DNA of 64,000 nt from Palsa-1033 sp963735455 (lineage in GTDB: Bacteria > Chloroflexota > Limnocylindria > Limnocylindrales > CSP1-4), in assembly GCA_963735455.1 (NCBI GenBank), contig CAVTKZ010000002.1, positions 1,426,001 through 1,490,000 on the forward strand. The letters are read 5' to 3'. Below are positions 18,991 to 28,932 of this stretch, piece by piece (position 1 is the first letter of the stretch; the number at the start of each line of letters is the position of its first letter). The notes under the pieces are model-generated. The model was not told where the DNA came from. It saw only the letters and a program-made list of their open reading frames with translations, and made no database searches. The position numbers were made by a program, and so were the translations under genes.

Positions 18991-19296
18991 ATCGCCACGA
19001 AGCCCCGCCGCAACGTCTACCGCCGTCCACCGGCTCCGGTCAAGCCGCCCCTCCCCGGCACCGAGCCGCCACCCATCGTTCGAACCACCGTCGCGTCGAT
19101 CAACCTTTCCGCGACGAAGGGCCGTGAGGGTCTCACGGTCGGCGATCACGTCCGGATCGTCGGGAGTGGCCTGTACAACGGCGAGGCCGCCGTGATCGAG
19201 AAGCTCCCCGGGGGCGTGATCCCCACCGCGCTCGTGCGCACCGAGGCCGGCCGGACTCGCCAGGTCCGGACGATCGACCTCGAGCCGATCCCCTGA
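18991..19296 (+). CDS. Small KOW-like hypothetical protein with non-canonical start (ATC)
   Basis: The frame reads ATKPRRNVYRRPPAPVKPPL, then VRTTVASINLSA, LTVGDHVRIVGSGLYNGEAA, VIEKLPGGVIP and RQVRTIDLEPIP, ending at TGA 19294-19296. VGDHVRIVGSGLYNGEAAVI resembles a KOW/SH3-like RNA-binding strand-turn-strand. An in-frame stop at 18976 bounds it, and no ATG, GTG or TTG precedes the conserved part. ATC 18991, 10 bases after GTGAGG, is the best start and would give 101 residues. Gene finders that demand canonical starts would miss it. It overlaps the next gene's proposed CTG start. Confidence 0.55.
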   Translation: MATKPRRNVYRRPPAPVKPPLPGTEPPPIVRTTVASINLSATKGREGLTVGDHVRIVGSGLYNGEAAVIEKLPGGVIPTALVRTEAGRTRQVRTIDLEPIP

Positions 19297-20312
19297 GCGG
19301 CTCCCCCGCCCCGTCGACCGACGGGCTGGCCCTCGCGACGAGGGGCCTCCAGAAGCGCTACGGCCCGCGGATGGCCCTGGCCGGCCTGGACCTGTCCGTC
19401 CCGTCCGGGGTGGTCTATGGCTTCCTCGGGCCGAATGGCGCCGGCAAGACCACGACGATGCGCCTGCTGACCGGGCTGATCCACCCCGACGGCGGCACGA
19501 TCGAGCTCCTCGGCCGGCCGTTCGGGCGGGGCGACCGGCGGCGCCTGTTCGACGTCGGGGCCCTGGTCGAATCGCCGGCCTTCTACCCATACCTGTCGGG
19601 ACGAGCCAACCTGCGGACCCTGGCAGCCAGCGGCGCCCCGACGCCGAAGCAGCGGGTCGAGGAGGTTCTCGAGCTGGTCGGCCTGAAGGAGCGCGGCAAC
19701 GACAAGGTCTCGACCTACTCGCTGGGCATGAAGCAGCGCCTGGGAATCGCCGGCGCCCTGCTCAACGACCCGAAGCTGCTCCTCCTCGACGAGCCGGCCA
19801 ACGGCCTCGACCCGGCCGGCATCGTGGCCATGCGCGACACGCTCCGCCACCTCGCCTCGACCGGCAAGACCGTGTTCATCTCGAGCCACCTGCTCGGCGA
19901 GGTGAGCCAGCTGGCGGACGTGATCGGGATCATCGCCGCGGGCAAGCTGGTTCGCGAGGGGCCGATCGAGACCCTCCTGAGCGCCGAGGGCCAGGTCCGG
20001 GTCCGGGTGGCCGCGGCCGAGGTCGGCCCAGGCGGTGGCCGCCCTCGCCCCGCTCGGCGTCGCGGCCCGGGTCGATGGCTCGGATGACGGCCGGCCGGCC
20101 GGGCCGGCCACCGAGACCGGCTGGCTGGTCGTCCCGATCGAGCCCAGCCGGGCGGCCGAGGTCAACCGGGCGCTGGCCACGGCGGGTATCTTCGCCTCAG
20201 GCCTGGAGAGCGGCAGCGACCTCGAATCGCTGTTCCTCGAGCTGACCTCGGCGGCGCCACCGGTACCGACGGACGCCGGCCCGCTGGCGGTCGTCGGGGG
20301 AACTGGCAATGA
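19293..20312 (+). CDS. ABC transporter ATP-binding protein (ABC-2 exporter type), two frameshifts
   Basis: Drives an export-type ABC transporter with the permease that follows. Motifs are the A-loop Tyr in GLQKRYGPRM, Walker A GPNGAGKT, the signature YSLGMKQ, Walker B LLLLDEP and the switch His in FISSHLLGE. The first canonical start, ATG 19371, would delete the A-loop, so initiation is placed at CTG 19293, overlapping the previous stop. An extra G at about 20025 shifts the frame; the C-terminal domain then continues (VAALAPLGVAARVDG...DLESLFLEL). A missing base in the G run at 20296-20300 would return it to TGA 20310-20312, overlapping the permease ATG. Confidence 0.85.
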
Positions 20313-21121
20313 GGCTGTTCGTCTCCACCCTGGGCAAGCTTCGCAGCCGGCTGGCCACCTGGCTGACGATCGGCCTGCTGATCCTGCTGATGGCCCTGAT
20401 CTACCTCGCCGTGGGCGCCACGGCCAGGGACACGATTGCCCGGCCGAACGGCAAGGCCGTCCTGCTGCTGATCACCTTTCCCGGGGCGTACGGTTTGATC
20501 CTGGGCTTCGTCCTGGGCCTGGGTGGCCTGTTCGTGATGGCCTACGCTGCCGCGATCGCCGGCTCGGAGTGGACCTGGGGCACGCTCAAGACGGCGGTCG
20601 CCCGGGGCGAGAGCCGCAGCCGCTACATGCTGACCACCTACCTCGGGATCGCCCTGGTGGCCGGGATCGGGATGATCGTGGCCTTCGTCGTGGGCGTCCT
20701 GGTCACCTTCCTGGCCGCCAAGCTGGCCGGGGTGTCCACCGACGGGATCACCGACACCTCGATCTTCGGCAACCTGCCCGAGCAGTTCCTGCGCGGCTGG
20801 TACGGCCTCGTCGAGGTCGGGGCCGTCGGCTTCACGGTCGCCACCCTGGCCCGCAGCCAGCTGGCCGGAGTCGGGGCCGGGATCGGGATCTACTTCGCGG
20901 GCTCGTTCGCCGGCCTGTTCCTGCCCGACGTCGTCAAGTACCTGCCGTTCGCCGCGGCCAACTCGCTGATCGCGATCGACTCGGCGACGGCCGGCGCCGC
21001 CGGCGGCCAGGCGCTGGCCCGGCTTGATCCGAACACCGCCCTGATCGTTGTCGGACTGTGGCTGGCCGGCAGCCTGGCCGTGACCGCCCTGTTCACCGAG
21101 CGAGCCGAGATCTCCGGCTAG
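20309..21121 (+). CDS. ABC-2 family transporter permease
   Basis: 270 residues with about six hydrophobic segments (around residues 18-37, 50-80, 110-137, 165-190, 195-215 and 245-263). The ABC-2 landmark ending EWTWGTLKTAVARGESR lies in the cytoplasmic loop after the second helix. It forms the membrane pore for the ATPase encoded just upstream, whose TGA overlaps this ATG. The substrate is unknown: peptides, lipids or drugs are all possible for this family. Confidence 0.88.
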   Translation: MRLFVSTLGKLRSRLATWLTIGLLILLMALIYLAVGATARDTIARPNGKAVLLLITFPGAYGLILGFVLGLGGLFVMAYAAAIAGSEWTWGTLKTAVARGESRSRYMLTTYLGIALVAGIGMIVAFVVGVLVTFLAAKLAGVSTDGITDTSIFGNLPEQFLRGWYGLVEVGAVGFTVATLARSQLAGVGAGIGIYFAGSFAGLFLPDVVKYLPFAAANSLIAIDSATAGAAGGQALARLDPNTALIVVGLWLAGSLAVTALFTERAEISG

Positions 21122-21125
21122 GCCG

Positions 21126-22094
21126 ATGCCAATCGAAGGGCTGGTCGTGCAGGCCGTGCGGGCCGGCAAGCCGGTCAAGGTCGACGACCCGGCGCAGATC
21201 GCCGAGCTGATCGCCGATGGCAGCACCCGGCTGTGGCTCGACCTGACCGATCCGAGCCCGGCGGTCGTCGAGGAGGTCGCCCGGGCCGTCGGGCTGCATC
21301 CCCTCGTCGCCGAGGACATCGTCGAGCGCAACGAGCGGGCCAAGGTCGTCCTGATCGACGGGATCATCCACCTCGTCATGTACGCCCTGATCCGGACCGA
21401 CCAGACCGAGCGGCACGAGATCGACTTCGCGCTCGGCCGCCAGTTCCTGCTGTCGGTCCATCCGGCCGCCTGGGACCCGACCAAGGCCCACCAGCTCAAG
21501 CTGGGCGTCGGGGCCATCCTCGAGCGCGGTCCCGACTTCCTGCTGTGGGCCCTGGTCGATTCGATCGTCGACGGCTACTTCCCGGTCTTCGACGGCCTGG
21601 CCGACGAGATCGACGCTCTCCAGGACGAGGTCGTCAACAACGCCGTGCCGGCGACCCTCGAGCACGTCTTCCGGCTCAAGACCGAGCTCGTCTCGCTGCG
21701 CCACGTGATCGGTCCCAGCCGGGAGGTCTTCAGCCAGCTGACCAGCCGCGAGTTCGACCTGATCGGCGAAGCCCAGGTCTTCTACTTCCGTGACGTGTAC
21801 GACCACCTGATCCGGCTGACCGACGAGTTCGACAGCTTCCGGGAGCTCGCCGCCGGGACTCTCGAGGTCTACCTCTCGACGATCAACAACAACCTGTCGG
21901 TGATCATGAAGCGGCTGACCGGGGTGACCGTCGTCCTGGCCGGCATCGCGGCGATCGGCGGCCTGTTCGGGATGAGCGAGGCCGGGCCCGCCTTCGACGG
22001 CCAGGAGGGGGCCGGCTTCTGGATCGTCGTGGTCGCCTCGGTCGCGCTCGGCGCCGTCGCCGTCGCGTTGCTGCGCAAGATCGACTGGCTGTAG
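21126..22094 (+). CDS. corA: CorA-family divalent cation transporter with GMS in place of GMN
   Basis: 322 residues: a large cytoplasmic N-terminal funnel, a long coiled stalk helix (about 190-255) and two C-terminal transmembrane helices. The first ends LAGIAAIGGLFGM and the second is FWIVVVASVALGAVAVALL. CorA-family channels carry a near-universal GMN selectivity motif at the mouth of the first helix; here the residues are G282-M283-S284. The rest (LWLDLTDP, HPLVAEDI, YFRDVYDHL) is typical CorA. It likely transports Mg2+ or Co2+, though the variant motif may alter selectivity. It starts 4 bp after the permease stop. Confidence 0.92.
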   Translation: MPIEGLVVQAVRAGKPVKVDDPAQIAELIADGSTRLWLDLTDPSPAVVEEVARAVGLHPLVAEDIVERNERAKVVLIDGIIHLVMYALIRTDQTERHEIDFALGRQFLLSVHPAAWDPTKAHQLKLGVGAILERGPDFLLWALVDSIVDGYFPVFDGLADEIDALQDEVVNNAVPATLEHVFRLKTELVSLRHVIGPSREVFSQLTSREFDLIGEAQVFYFRDVYDHLIRLTDEFDSFRELAAGTLEVYLSTINNNLSVIMKRLTGVTVVLAGIAAIGGLFGMSEAGPAFDGQEGAGFWIVVVASVALGAVAVALLRKIDWL

Positions 22095-24253
22095 CCCGCC
22101 GGCCGGGGCCAGCCGGCGCGCCCGGCGCCGGAAGAAGTCCCAGAAGACGACCGCGATCAGGCCGTAGACCACGACCGTGATCGCCATCGTGATCAGGCCG
22201 CCGTCGGACGGGTGGGGCTCGTACGAGCTGACCGGGTAGAGCACGACGCCGATGAACAGGCCCAGTCCCACGCCCCATAGCAGGAGCCAGCGAGCCCGGC
22301 TCCAGGCGCGCAACGCGGCTCCGGTCAGGAAGCGCAGCGGCACCATCCCGAAGACGAGGCCCTGGATCGAGCCGACGAACAGGCCCTCGAGGACCTTGTT
22401 GGCCAGCTGCTGGCCGACGTCCTGGGGCTGGCCGACGACCGGCTCGAAGGGCACCCGCAGGAACCACGCGGCGACGCCGACGGCCAGCACGGCCAGGCCG
22501 CCCCGGAACGCCATCCGGCCCCGGTCGGCGACCGTCAGAACGGTCGTGAAGGCGAAGCCGCCGATGATCCCGTAGATGTAGCCCGGCTCGGCATCGGTCA
22601 GCCGGGTGACCACCACGCACACGACCGCCAGGCCCAGGGTCCACAGGGCCGCCCGGGGCACGCCGTGCTCGTGGTAGCGGCCGGCGACGTAGCGATCGCC
22701 GGGCAGGATCGAGGCCGACGTCGCGATCAGCAGGGTGAGCAGCGGCCGAGCCGATCGCGACGAGCTGATCGTCGAACGGGAACTTGCGGTCGAGGAACGC
22801 GTACAGGAGGGCCGCCACGAGCAGGTACAGCCCGACGCCCGCCCAGCGGTTGCGCAGGCGGTCCAGCCTGGCGGCCCCGGCCGCGAGATGGAACCTGCGC
22901 CGCAGCCAGCGCCGGATCTCATCCTCATTGGCGTCGAGGGTGCTGTTGAAGAGCGGCGTCGGGGCACCGACGAGCAGAACGACCAGCAGGGTCAGCCCGA
23001 GGTTCCGGGCGAGATCGGCCGGGGTCAGTGACAGGTCGAATGGGCCGGGCAGGACGAACGCCAGGTCGAGTGGCGTCGGCGTCTCGAGATCGAGGATCGA
23101 GACCCGGCTCGCCTCCCGCTCGGTCACCAGGACCCGGCCGCTGACCGGATCGAGGGCGAGGGCGGTGGAATGGTCGATCCCCTGGATCGTGCGGGCAATC
23201 GTCAGGGCGCCGGCTGGTCCGAGGGTGAAGACCGTCAGATGGGCCGTCGGCGGTGTCTCGGTCGAGTAGCTCGTGGCGACCAGCTCGCGCTTGAGGGGCA
23301 GGAGCAGCAGGCCGACCGGGTTGACGTTCTCGCGGGCGTCGATCACGGCAGCGGCGGGCACGCTGGCGATCGGCTGGAGGGTCTTGCCGTCCGGGCCGAA
23401 TCGAAGCGTGCTGATCGTGTCGAACAGGTTGTCGGCGGCATACAGCAGTCCGCTCGACGGATCGAAGGCCATGCCCAGCCAGATGCCGCTCAGCGGTGTC
23501 GCGCCAACGAAGACCGGCAGCGAGCCCGAGAGGTCGACGGTCTCGAGCTCATTGTCGCCGCCGACGACGGCTCGCTTGCCGCCCGGATCGATCGCCAGCG
23601 ATTTCCGGCTGGCCGGCAGGCCGGCCGTGACCGGCGCCGACACCTGGAAGTCAGCCGGTCCGGCGCTCGCCCCGGCCGCACGGTCATCGGGCGTGATGAC
23701 CACGATTCCGTCGGGATCGGAGCCCAGGACGTAGATCCGGCCATCGGGTCCGACCGCGACCGCCGTCGGGGTGACGCCGACGGTGAGCGAGGCGACGAGG
23801 TGCGGCCCGGCGGCAGCCCGGCCCGCGATCACCCCGACCGTGCAGGTCCCGTCGTTGCCGACATAGACCAGGCCGTCCCGCTCGTCGACCGCGATCAGGG
23901 CCGGGATCCGGCCGCCGCTCGGGATCGTGGCCACCACGCTGATCGACGAGTCGAGGGCAGCCCTGGTCGAGATGACCGAGACGCTGTCGTCACCGCTGTT
24001 GGCGACGTAGGCATAGCCGCGCACATCCGCCCCGTCGACGACCAGCTGCTGGGGCAGCGCACCGACCTTGATTGCCGCGCCTACTTCGGATGAGACCGGG
24101 GCATCCGTGGGGAAGGCGTTCGCTGACCGGCGGGTGGGCCACGCAGCTCGCCCCGCGGACGGCTGCGGGAGCAACGAGGACGAGCCAGCCGGCAAGACCG
24201 ATGGCCGCCGCGCCGGTGGCCAATCGCGAGCCTGCCCCAAAGAGCCTGATCAC
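22095..24253 (-). CDS. Secreted beta-propeller plus multi-TM protein (two frameshifts; 3' end uncertain)
   Basis: A signal sequence starts at GTG 24253 (IRLFGAGSRLATGAAAIGLA), with GGAGGAGGG upstream. A seven-bladed YncE/NHL-like propeller follows, with blades such as GYAYVANSGDDSVSVI, GLVYVGNDGTCTVGVI and GRVLVTEREASRVSILD. About eight transmembrane helices follow in the C-terminal third. An extra G in 24109-24112 breaks the frame after the signal peptide, and a missing base at 22741-22750 breaks it in the first membrane helices. The last clear coding part ends VFWDFFRRRARRLAPAG. That frame stays open beneath corA, so the true stop is unclear; the end given is where corA stops. The function is unknown. 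Confidence 0.65.
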
Positions 24254-24439
24254 CCGCCCGGACCCTCCTCCGCGCATCTCGTGGGCAGGGTACTTCGCCG
24301 CCCGCATCCCGCAAGCGTCGGAGGGCCCGCCCAGACCCGCTGCGGGCGGGCATGCTAGGCTTGCCTTCTCGTACTCGATGGGCGCTCCGGTCGGCGCCCC
24401 GGTTTCTTGCCGTGAGATCAGCGAACCACCCACCAGCGC

Positions 24440-24478
24440 CCTGACCGGGCCCCGCGGAATTGCGGGCGGGCCCTCAGG
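24440..24478 (+). promoter_or_regulatory. 5' leader hairpin overlapping the helicase ribosome-binding site
   Basis: CCTGA (24440-24444) pairs with TCAGG (24474-24478), GGGCCC (24447-24452) with GGGCCC (24468-24473), and CGC with GCG around the loop GGAATT. The 3' strand covers the first bases of AGGAG (24476-24480), the likely Shine-Dalgarno sequence 10 bases before GTG 24491. This could repress translation until the helix is opened. Confidence 0.5.
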
Positions 24479-24490
24479 AGCAACACGACC

Positions 24491-26155
24491 GTGTCCTTCG
24501 ATCACCTTGGGCTTGTGCCCGAACTCGTCCGCGTCGTCGCGGACCAGGGCTACACCGAGCCCACTCCCGTCCAGGCCGAGGCCATCCCGCTCGTCCTCGC
24601 CGGCCGGGACGTCCTGGCCGGCGCCCAGACCGGCACCGGCAAGACCGCCGCCTTCGTCCTGCCGATCCTGCAGCTGCTCCATGCCGGCCGGCTGGAACCG
24701 GCCCCGGCCCAGGCCCCGGGCAACGGCCTGCCGACCTACATCCCGACCAGCCGCGACCGGCGCAACGCCACTCCGATCCGGATCCGGACCCTGGTCCTGG
24801 CCCCGACCCGCGAGCTCGCCCTGCAGGTGGAGGAGAGCGTCAGGACCTATGGCGCGCGCCAGCCGATCCGGTCGACGACGATCTACGGCGGGGTGGGCTT
24901 CGATCCCCAGGTCCGGGCGCTCCGCTCCGGTCCCGAGATCGTGGTCGCCACGCCCGGCCGACTGCTCGATCACATCGGCCAGGGCACGATCGACCTGGGC
25001 CACGTCGAGATCCTGGTCCTCGACGAAGCCGATCGGCTGCTCGACATGGGCTTCATCCGCGACATTCGCAAGATCATCGGGCTCCTCCCCCGCGACCGCC
25101 AGACGCTCCTCTTCTCGGCGACGTTCTCGGACGACGTGCGCCGCCTGGCCGCCGACATCCTGCGTGATCCGGCCATGGTCCAGGTCGCCCGCCGGAACAC
25201 GGCGGCCGAGCTCGTCCGGCAGCTCGTCCTGCCGGTCGACCGGGAGCGCAAGCGCGAGCTCCTCGCCCACCTGGTCAAGTCGGGACGGATCGACCAGGCC
25301 CTCGTCTTCGCCCGGACCAAGCACGGCGCCAACCGGCTGGCCGAGCAGCTCGAGCGGGACGGGATCAACGCCACGGCGATCCACGGCAACAAGAGCCAGC
25401 CGCAGCGGACCCGGGCACTCAACGACTTCAAGGCCGGCCGGGTGGCGATCCTGGTGGCCACCGACCTGGCCGCCCGGGGGATCGACATCGACGCCCTGCC
25501 CCATGTCGTCAACTTCGAGCTGCCGATGGTCGCCGAGGACTACGTCCACCGCATCGGCCGGACCGGCCGGGCCGGGATCGAGGGCGACGCGATCTCCCTG
25601 GTGTGCGTCGATGAGAACCGGCTCCTGCGCGACATCGAGCAGGTCCTCGGCCACCGGATCCCGACCGAGGTGATCGCCGGCTTCGAGCCCGACCGGAACG
25701 TCCGGCCTGAGCCGATCCGGCTGCGAACCCAGGGCGGCCAGCCCGGCCCCCGCCAGGGACGCGGCTTCGCGCCGGCCCGGCGGGGCGGCCCGCTCCCGGC
25801 CGGCCGACCGAGCCAGCCCGGCTTCGTTGCCGGCCGCGCGCCGGGCGGGATGGGCCGGCCGCTGCCCGGCGGCCATGCGCCCGGACGGCCGAACCAGGCC
25901 GGCTTCGTGCCGGCCGGACGAACGGCGAGCTGGAATGGCGGCTCCCAGGTCCACCGGCCGAGCCGGGACGGGATGGTCCGGCCCGCTGCGCCGGCGGGCG
26001 GCCGACAGACCGGACGGCCAAACGGCCGACCGAATGGTGCGCCGCTCGGCCAGCACCAACCCAGCCAGGGCCGACCGCAGGGTGCTGGTCGGCAGTCCGG
26101 CGGCTTCAAGGTCCTGCCCGGCGAACGGCTCCAGCGCAACCTGCCCGCTCGCTGA
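24491..26155 (+). CDS. DEAD-box ATP-dependent RNA helicase (RhlE/CsdA-like)
   Basis: 554 residues. All helicase motifs are present in order: Q-motif (GYTEPTPVQAEAIP), I AQTGTGKT, Ia PTRELA, Ib TPGRL, II DEAD, III SAT, V ATDLAARGID and VI HRIGRTGR. After the two RecA domains (about 1-380), the C-terminal 160 residues are rich in Gly, Arg, Pro and Gln, with repeated GRP and RPSQP-type units, a likely flexible RNA-binding tail. It remodels RNA in ribosome assembly, decay or cold response. It is transcribed alone, with a 237-bp upstream gap that includes a hairpin masking its ribosome-binding site. Confidence 0.96.
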   Translation: MSFDHLGLVPELVRVVADQGYTEPTPVQAEAIPLVLAGRDVLAGAQTGTGKTAAFVLPILQLLHAGRLEPAPAQAPGNGLPTYIPTSRDRRNATPIRIRTLVLAPTRELALQVEESVRTYGARQPIRSTTIYGGVGFDPQVRALRSGPEIVVATPGRLLDHIGQGTIDLGHVEILVLDEADRLLDMGFIRDIRKIIGLLPRDRQTLLFSATFSDDVRRLAADILRDPAMVQVARRNTAAELVRQLVLPVDRERKRELLAHLVKSGRIDQALVFARTKHGANRLAEQLERDGINATAIHGNKSQPQRTRALNDFKAGRVAILVATDLAARGIDIDALPHVVNFELPMVAEDYVHRIGRTGRAGIEGDAISLVCVDENRLLRDIEQVLGHRIPTEVIAGFEPDRNVRPEPIRLRTQGGQPGPRQGRGFAPARRGGPLPAGRPSQPGFVAGRAPGGMGRPLPGGHAPGRPNQAGFVPAGRTASWNGGSQVHRPSRDGMVRPAAPAGGRQTGRPNGRPNGAPLGQHQPSQGRPQGAGRQSGGFKVLPGERLQRNLPAR

Positions 26156-26289
26156 GCGCGGCGCGGCCGGCCACGAGACCTCCGCAGCGCCGACACAATC
26201 GCTTCACAACCTGACCCCAGGATGAGCTCGAACGGCAGGCGACCCGGATGGATCGCCGCCGACACGATCACCTCGGGAGCTCAATCGAC

Positions 26290-26751
26290 ATGCGCATCTT
26301 TGGCCGGATCCTCGCGGTCCTCGGCATCCTGGCCCTGATCGGGCTGGTGACGGGCGCGGCCTACTCGGCCGGCCTGGCGGCGTCGGGCGTGGCCCAGCCC
26401 GCCGCCTACTCCTACGGCTTCGCCTTCTTCGGCTTCGGCCTGTTCCACTTCGTGGGCTTCATCCTGGTCGTCTTCCTGTTCTTCGCCCTGCTCCGGTTCG
26501 CCTTCGGCGGCCGGCGCGGCTGGGGCGGTCCGGGCGGGATGGGCGGCTGGGGCCACGGCTACGGACCAGGTCCCGGAACCTCGGGCCAGGGCGGCTGGGG
26601 CCAGGCTGGCGGGGATCCGCGCGAAGCCTGGATCCGGGGCCGGCTGGAGGAATGGCATGCCAGCGCCCATGCCGCCGCGCCAGCGCCGGGTCCAACGCCG
26701 GGCGGAGCGCCCCCTGCGGGCGATGGCCCTGTCTCGAATTCACCGGCCTGA
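26290..26751 (+). CDS. Small membrane protein with glycine-rich tail
   Basis: 153 residues from ATG 26290 (MRIFGRILAV), with GGAG upstream. There are two transmembrane segments (about residues 5-30 and 45-75; the second is very rich in Phe: FAFFGFGLFHFVGF). A Gly/Trp-rich region follows (GGRRGWGGPGGMGG), then a short helix REAWIRGRLEEWHA and a Pro/Ala tail. No domain function is assigned. It sits 80 bp upstream of the response regulator on the same strand, so it may be an accessory membrane partner of that two-component system. Confidence 0.6.
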   Translation: MRIFGRILAVLGILALIGLVTGAAYSAGLAASGVAQPAAYSYGFAFFGFGLFHFVGFILVVFLFFALLRFAFGGRRGWGGPGGMGGWGHGYGPGPGTSGQGGWGQAGGDPREAWIRGRLEEWHASAHAAAPAPGPTPGGAPPAGDGPVSNSPA

Positions 26752-26831
26752 CCGCCAGCAACGGGGTCCCGAGCGATCGGGGCCCCGTTGATCCTGTCCG
26801 GCCCGTTCGATCGGCCCTACGATGGCCCTCG

Positions 26832-27521
26832 ATGAAGACCATTCTCGTCGTCGATGACGAGCCCAAGATCGTCGACCTCGCCCGTGATTACCTCGAGCAT
26901 GCCGGCTTCACCGTCCTGACGGCCGCCGATGGGCGGGCCGCGCTGGCCGCGGCCCGGACCAGGGCCCCGGACCTGGTCGTCCTCGACCTGGGCATTCCCG
27001 AGCCCGATGGCCTGGACGTGATCCGGGCGATCCGGCGGGACTCGAACCTGCCGATCGTGGTCCTGACGGCCCGCGATGACGAGCTCGACAAGCTGATCGG
27101 ACTGGAGCTCGGCGCGGACGACTACATCACCAAGCCGTTCAGCCCGCGGGAGCTGGTCGCCCGGGTCAAGGCAGTCCTTCGCCGAGCCGAGCCGGGCGAG
27201 ACGCCCAGCGACCTGATCCGGGCCGGCGCGGTCACCCTCGACGTGCCCCGGATGCGGGTCGAGGTCGAGGGCCGGCCGGTCGACCTGACGCCGACCGAGT
27301 TCGAGCTGCTGGCGACCCTCGCCCGGCGCCCGGGCCGGATCTTCACCCGCGGCCAGCTCCTCGACGCGCTGCGCGGGACCTCCTTCGAGTCCTACGAGCG
27401 GGCGATCGACACCCACGTCAAGAACCTGCGCCGCAAGCTCGAGCCCGAGCCCCGGTCGCCGCGCTACGTCCTGACCGTGTACGGCGTGGGCTATCGCTTC
27501 GCCGAGGATCGCCCGGGATGA
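26832..27521 (+). CDS. OmpR/PhoB-family response regulator
   Basis: 229 residues. The receiver domain (1-120) has the acidic pair in VVDDE, phosphoacceptor D52 in LVVLDLGIPE, the Thr of LTARD and the Lys of TKPFSP. The C-terminal winged-helix DNA-binding domain (about 130-225) ends with THVKNLRRKLE and YVLTVYGVGYRF. It pairs with the histidine kinase that follows, whose ATG overlaps this TGA in an ATGA arrangement. Confidence 0.97.
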   Translation: MKTILVVDDEPKIVDLARDYLEHAGFTVLTAADGRAALAAARTRAPDLVVLDLGIPEPDGLDVIRAIRRDSNLPIVVLTARDDELDKLIGLELGADDYITKPFSPRELVARVKAVLRRAEPGETPSDLIRAGAVTLDVPRMRVEVEGRPVDLTPTEFELLATLARRPGRIFTRGQLLDALRGTSFESYERAIDTHVKNLRRKLEPEPRSPRYVLTVYGVGYRFAEDRPG

Positions 27522-28724
27522 CCGACCCGGGTGAGGACCGGAACAGGCCGAACGCCCGGATGCGACGCCGGGCCGATGGCGGGCGGGCCTGGTGGGAGCC
27601 CGGCCGCGAGCGGCCCCCGGGCGCCCCGCCATGGGTGGCCGACGGACCGCCGTGGGCCCAGCCGGGCTGGGCCGGGCCGCCGCGCCGCTGGTTCGTCCAG
27701 CGCTTCGCCGCGGTCCTGATCGTGCTCCTGATCTTCGTCGTCATCCTGGCCTCGATTGGCGGATTCATCTTCGCCTCGATCTTCGGGCTGCTCGGGCCCG
27801 ATCGGCCCGGCCAGGACGGCGTGGTGGTGACCCTCCGCTTCGGCGGCCTGGCCCTCCTGCTCCTGGGAATCCTGTTCGTCGGGCGCCGAGTCCGGACGAT
27901 CACCAAGCCGATCGACGAGATGGTCGACGCGACGCGCCGGGTGACCCATGGCGATTACTCCGTGCGGGTCTCGCGGCCCCGGGGCCGTCCCCGCGAGCTC
28001 GTCGAGCTGGCGGCCGGCTTCAACACGATGACCGAGCGCCTGGAGACGAACGAACGCCAGCGGCGGTCGCTGCTGGCCGACGTGAGCCATGAGCTGCGCA
28101 CGCCGCTGGCGGTCGTCCGGGGCAACGTCGAGGCGATCGTCGACGGCGTCCACCCGGCCGACGCCGAGCACCTCGGGGCGATCCTCGACGAGACGCTCGT
28201 CCTGAGCCGGCTGGTCGAGGACCTGCGCACGGTCGCTCTGTCGGAGGCCGGCACGCTGCCCCTCCACCGCGAGCCGACCGACCTCGGCCTGCTGATCGAG
28301 GAGGCCGCCCGCTCGTTCGAGACGATGGCCGCCGGCGGCGGAGTCGCGATCGTGGTGTCCGGCCCGGCGGCCCGACCTGCCCCTCCTCGACATCGATCCG
28401 GTCCGGATCCGGGAGGTCCTCGACAACCTGCTGGCCAATGCCCTGCGCTACACGCCGGCCGGCGGCAGCGTGACGATCTCGACCGAGCTGGTCGCCGCCC
28501 GGCGGCTGGTCGCGGTCTCCGTGGCGGACACGGGCTCGGGCATCGCCCCGGAGCTGGTCGAGCAACTCTTCGACCGGTTCGCGAAGTCGGCCGACTCGCG
28601 TGGATCCGGCCTCGGCCTGGCGATCGCCCGTCACCTGGTCGAGGCCCACGGCGGCACGATCAGCGCCGCGAGCCGGCCCGGCGCCGGGACCCTGATCCGG
28701 TTCAGCCTGCCGATCGAGGGCTGA
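27518..28724 (+). CDS. Sensor histidine kinase (HAMP, HisKA, HATPase), frameshifted
   Basis: A Pro/Arg/Trp-rich cytoplasmic N-terminus (about 1-60) is followed by a transmembrane helix (65-90), a very short extracytoplasmic loop, a second helix (108-123), HAMP (KPIDEMVDATRRVTHGDY) and HisKA with H191 in SHELRTPL. At 28371-28373 one extra C shifts the frame. The shifted frame continues seamlessly with DLPLLDIDPVRIREVLDNLL, the N box NALRY, the G1 box DTGSGI and the G2 box GSGLGLAIA, ending at TGA 28722. With the extra C the kinase would lack its ATPase domain. The tiny external loop suggests sensing within the membrane or via a partner protein. Confidence 0.92.
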
Positions 28725-28932
28725 GCGGCCCGCGATCCGCTCTCCGGACGGACCCTGCGACGAGAGTGCCGGTGCCCGCCTGCACCAACGGAGCGTGGAC
28801 CACCTCCCCATGTAGTACTTTCGTACCGTAGGGTCACCCCACTAAAGGTGCTCTACTCACGGTCCAGACGAGCCCTGATCGCGGCCAGTGCCAGGCGCGA
28901 AGAGCTCGTCGCCCAGACGGGAGCTCCTGTTC

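Noticed and set aside
21093..22094. Continuation of the propeller/membrane protein under corA
   Set aside because: The frame stays open only because it mirrors corA codons; the residues lose membrane-helix character after about 22100. The true stop is therefore left uncertain.
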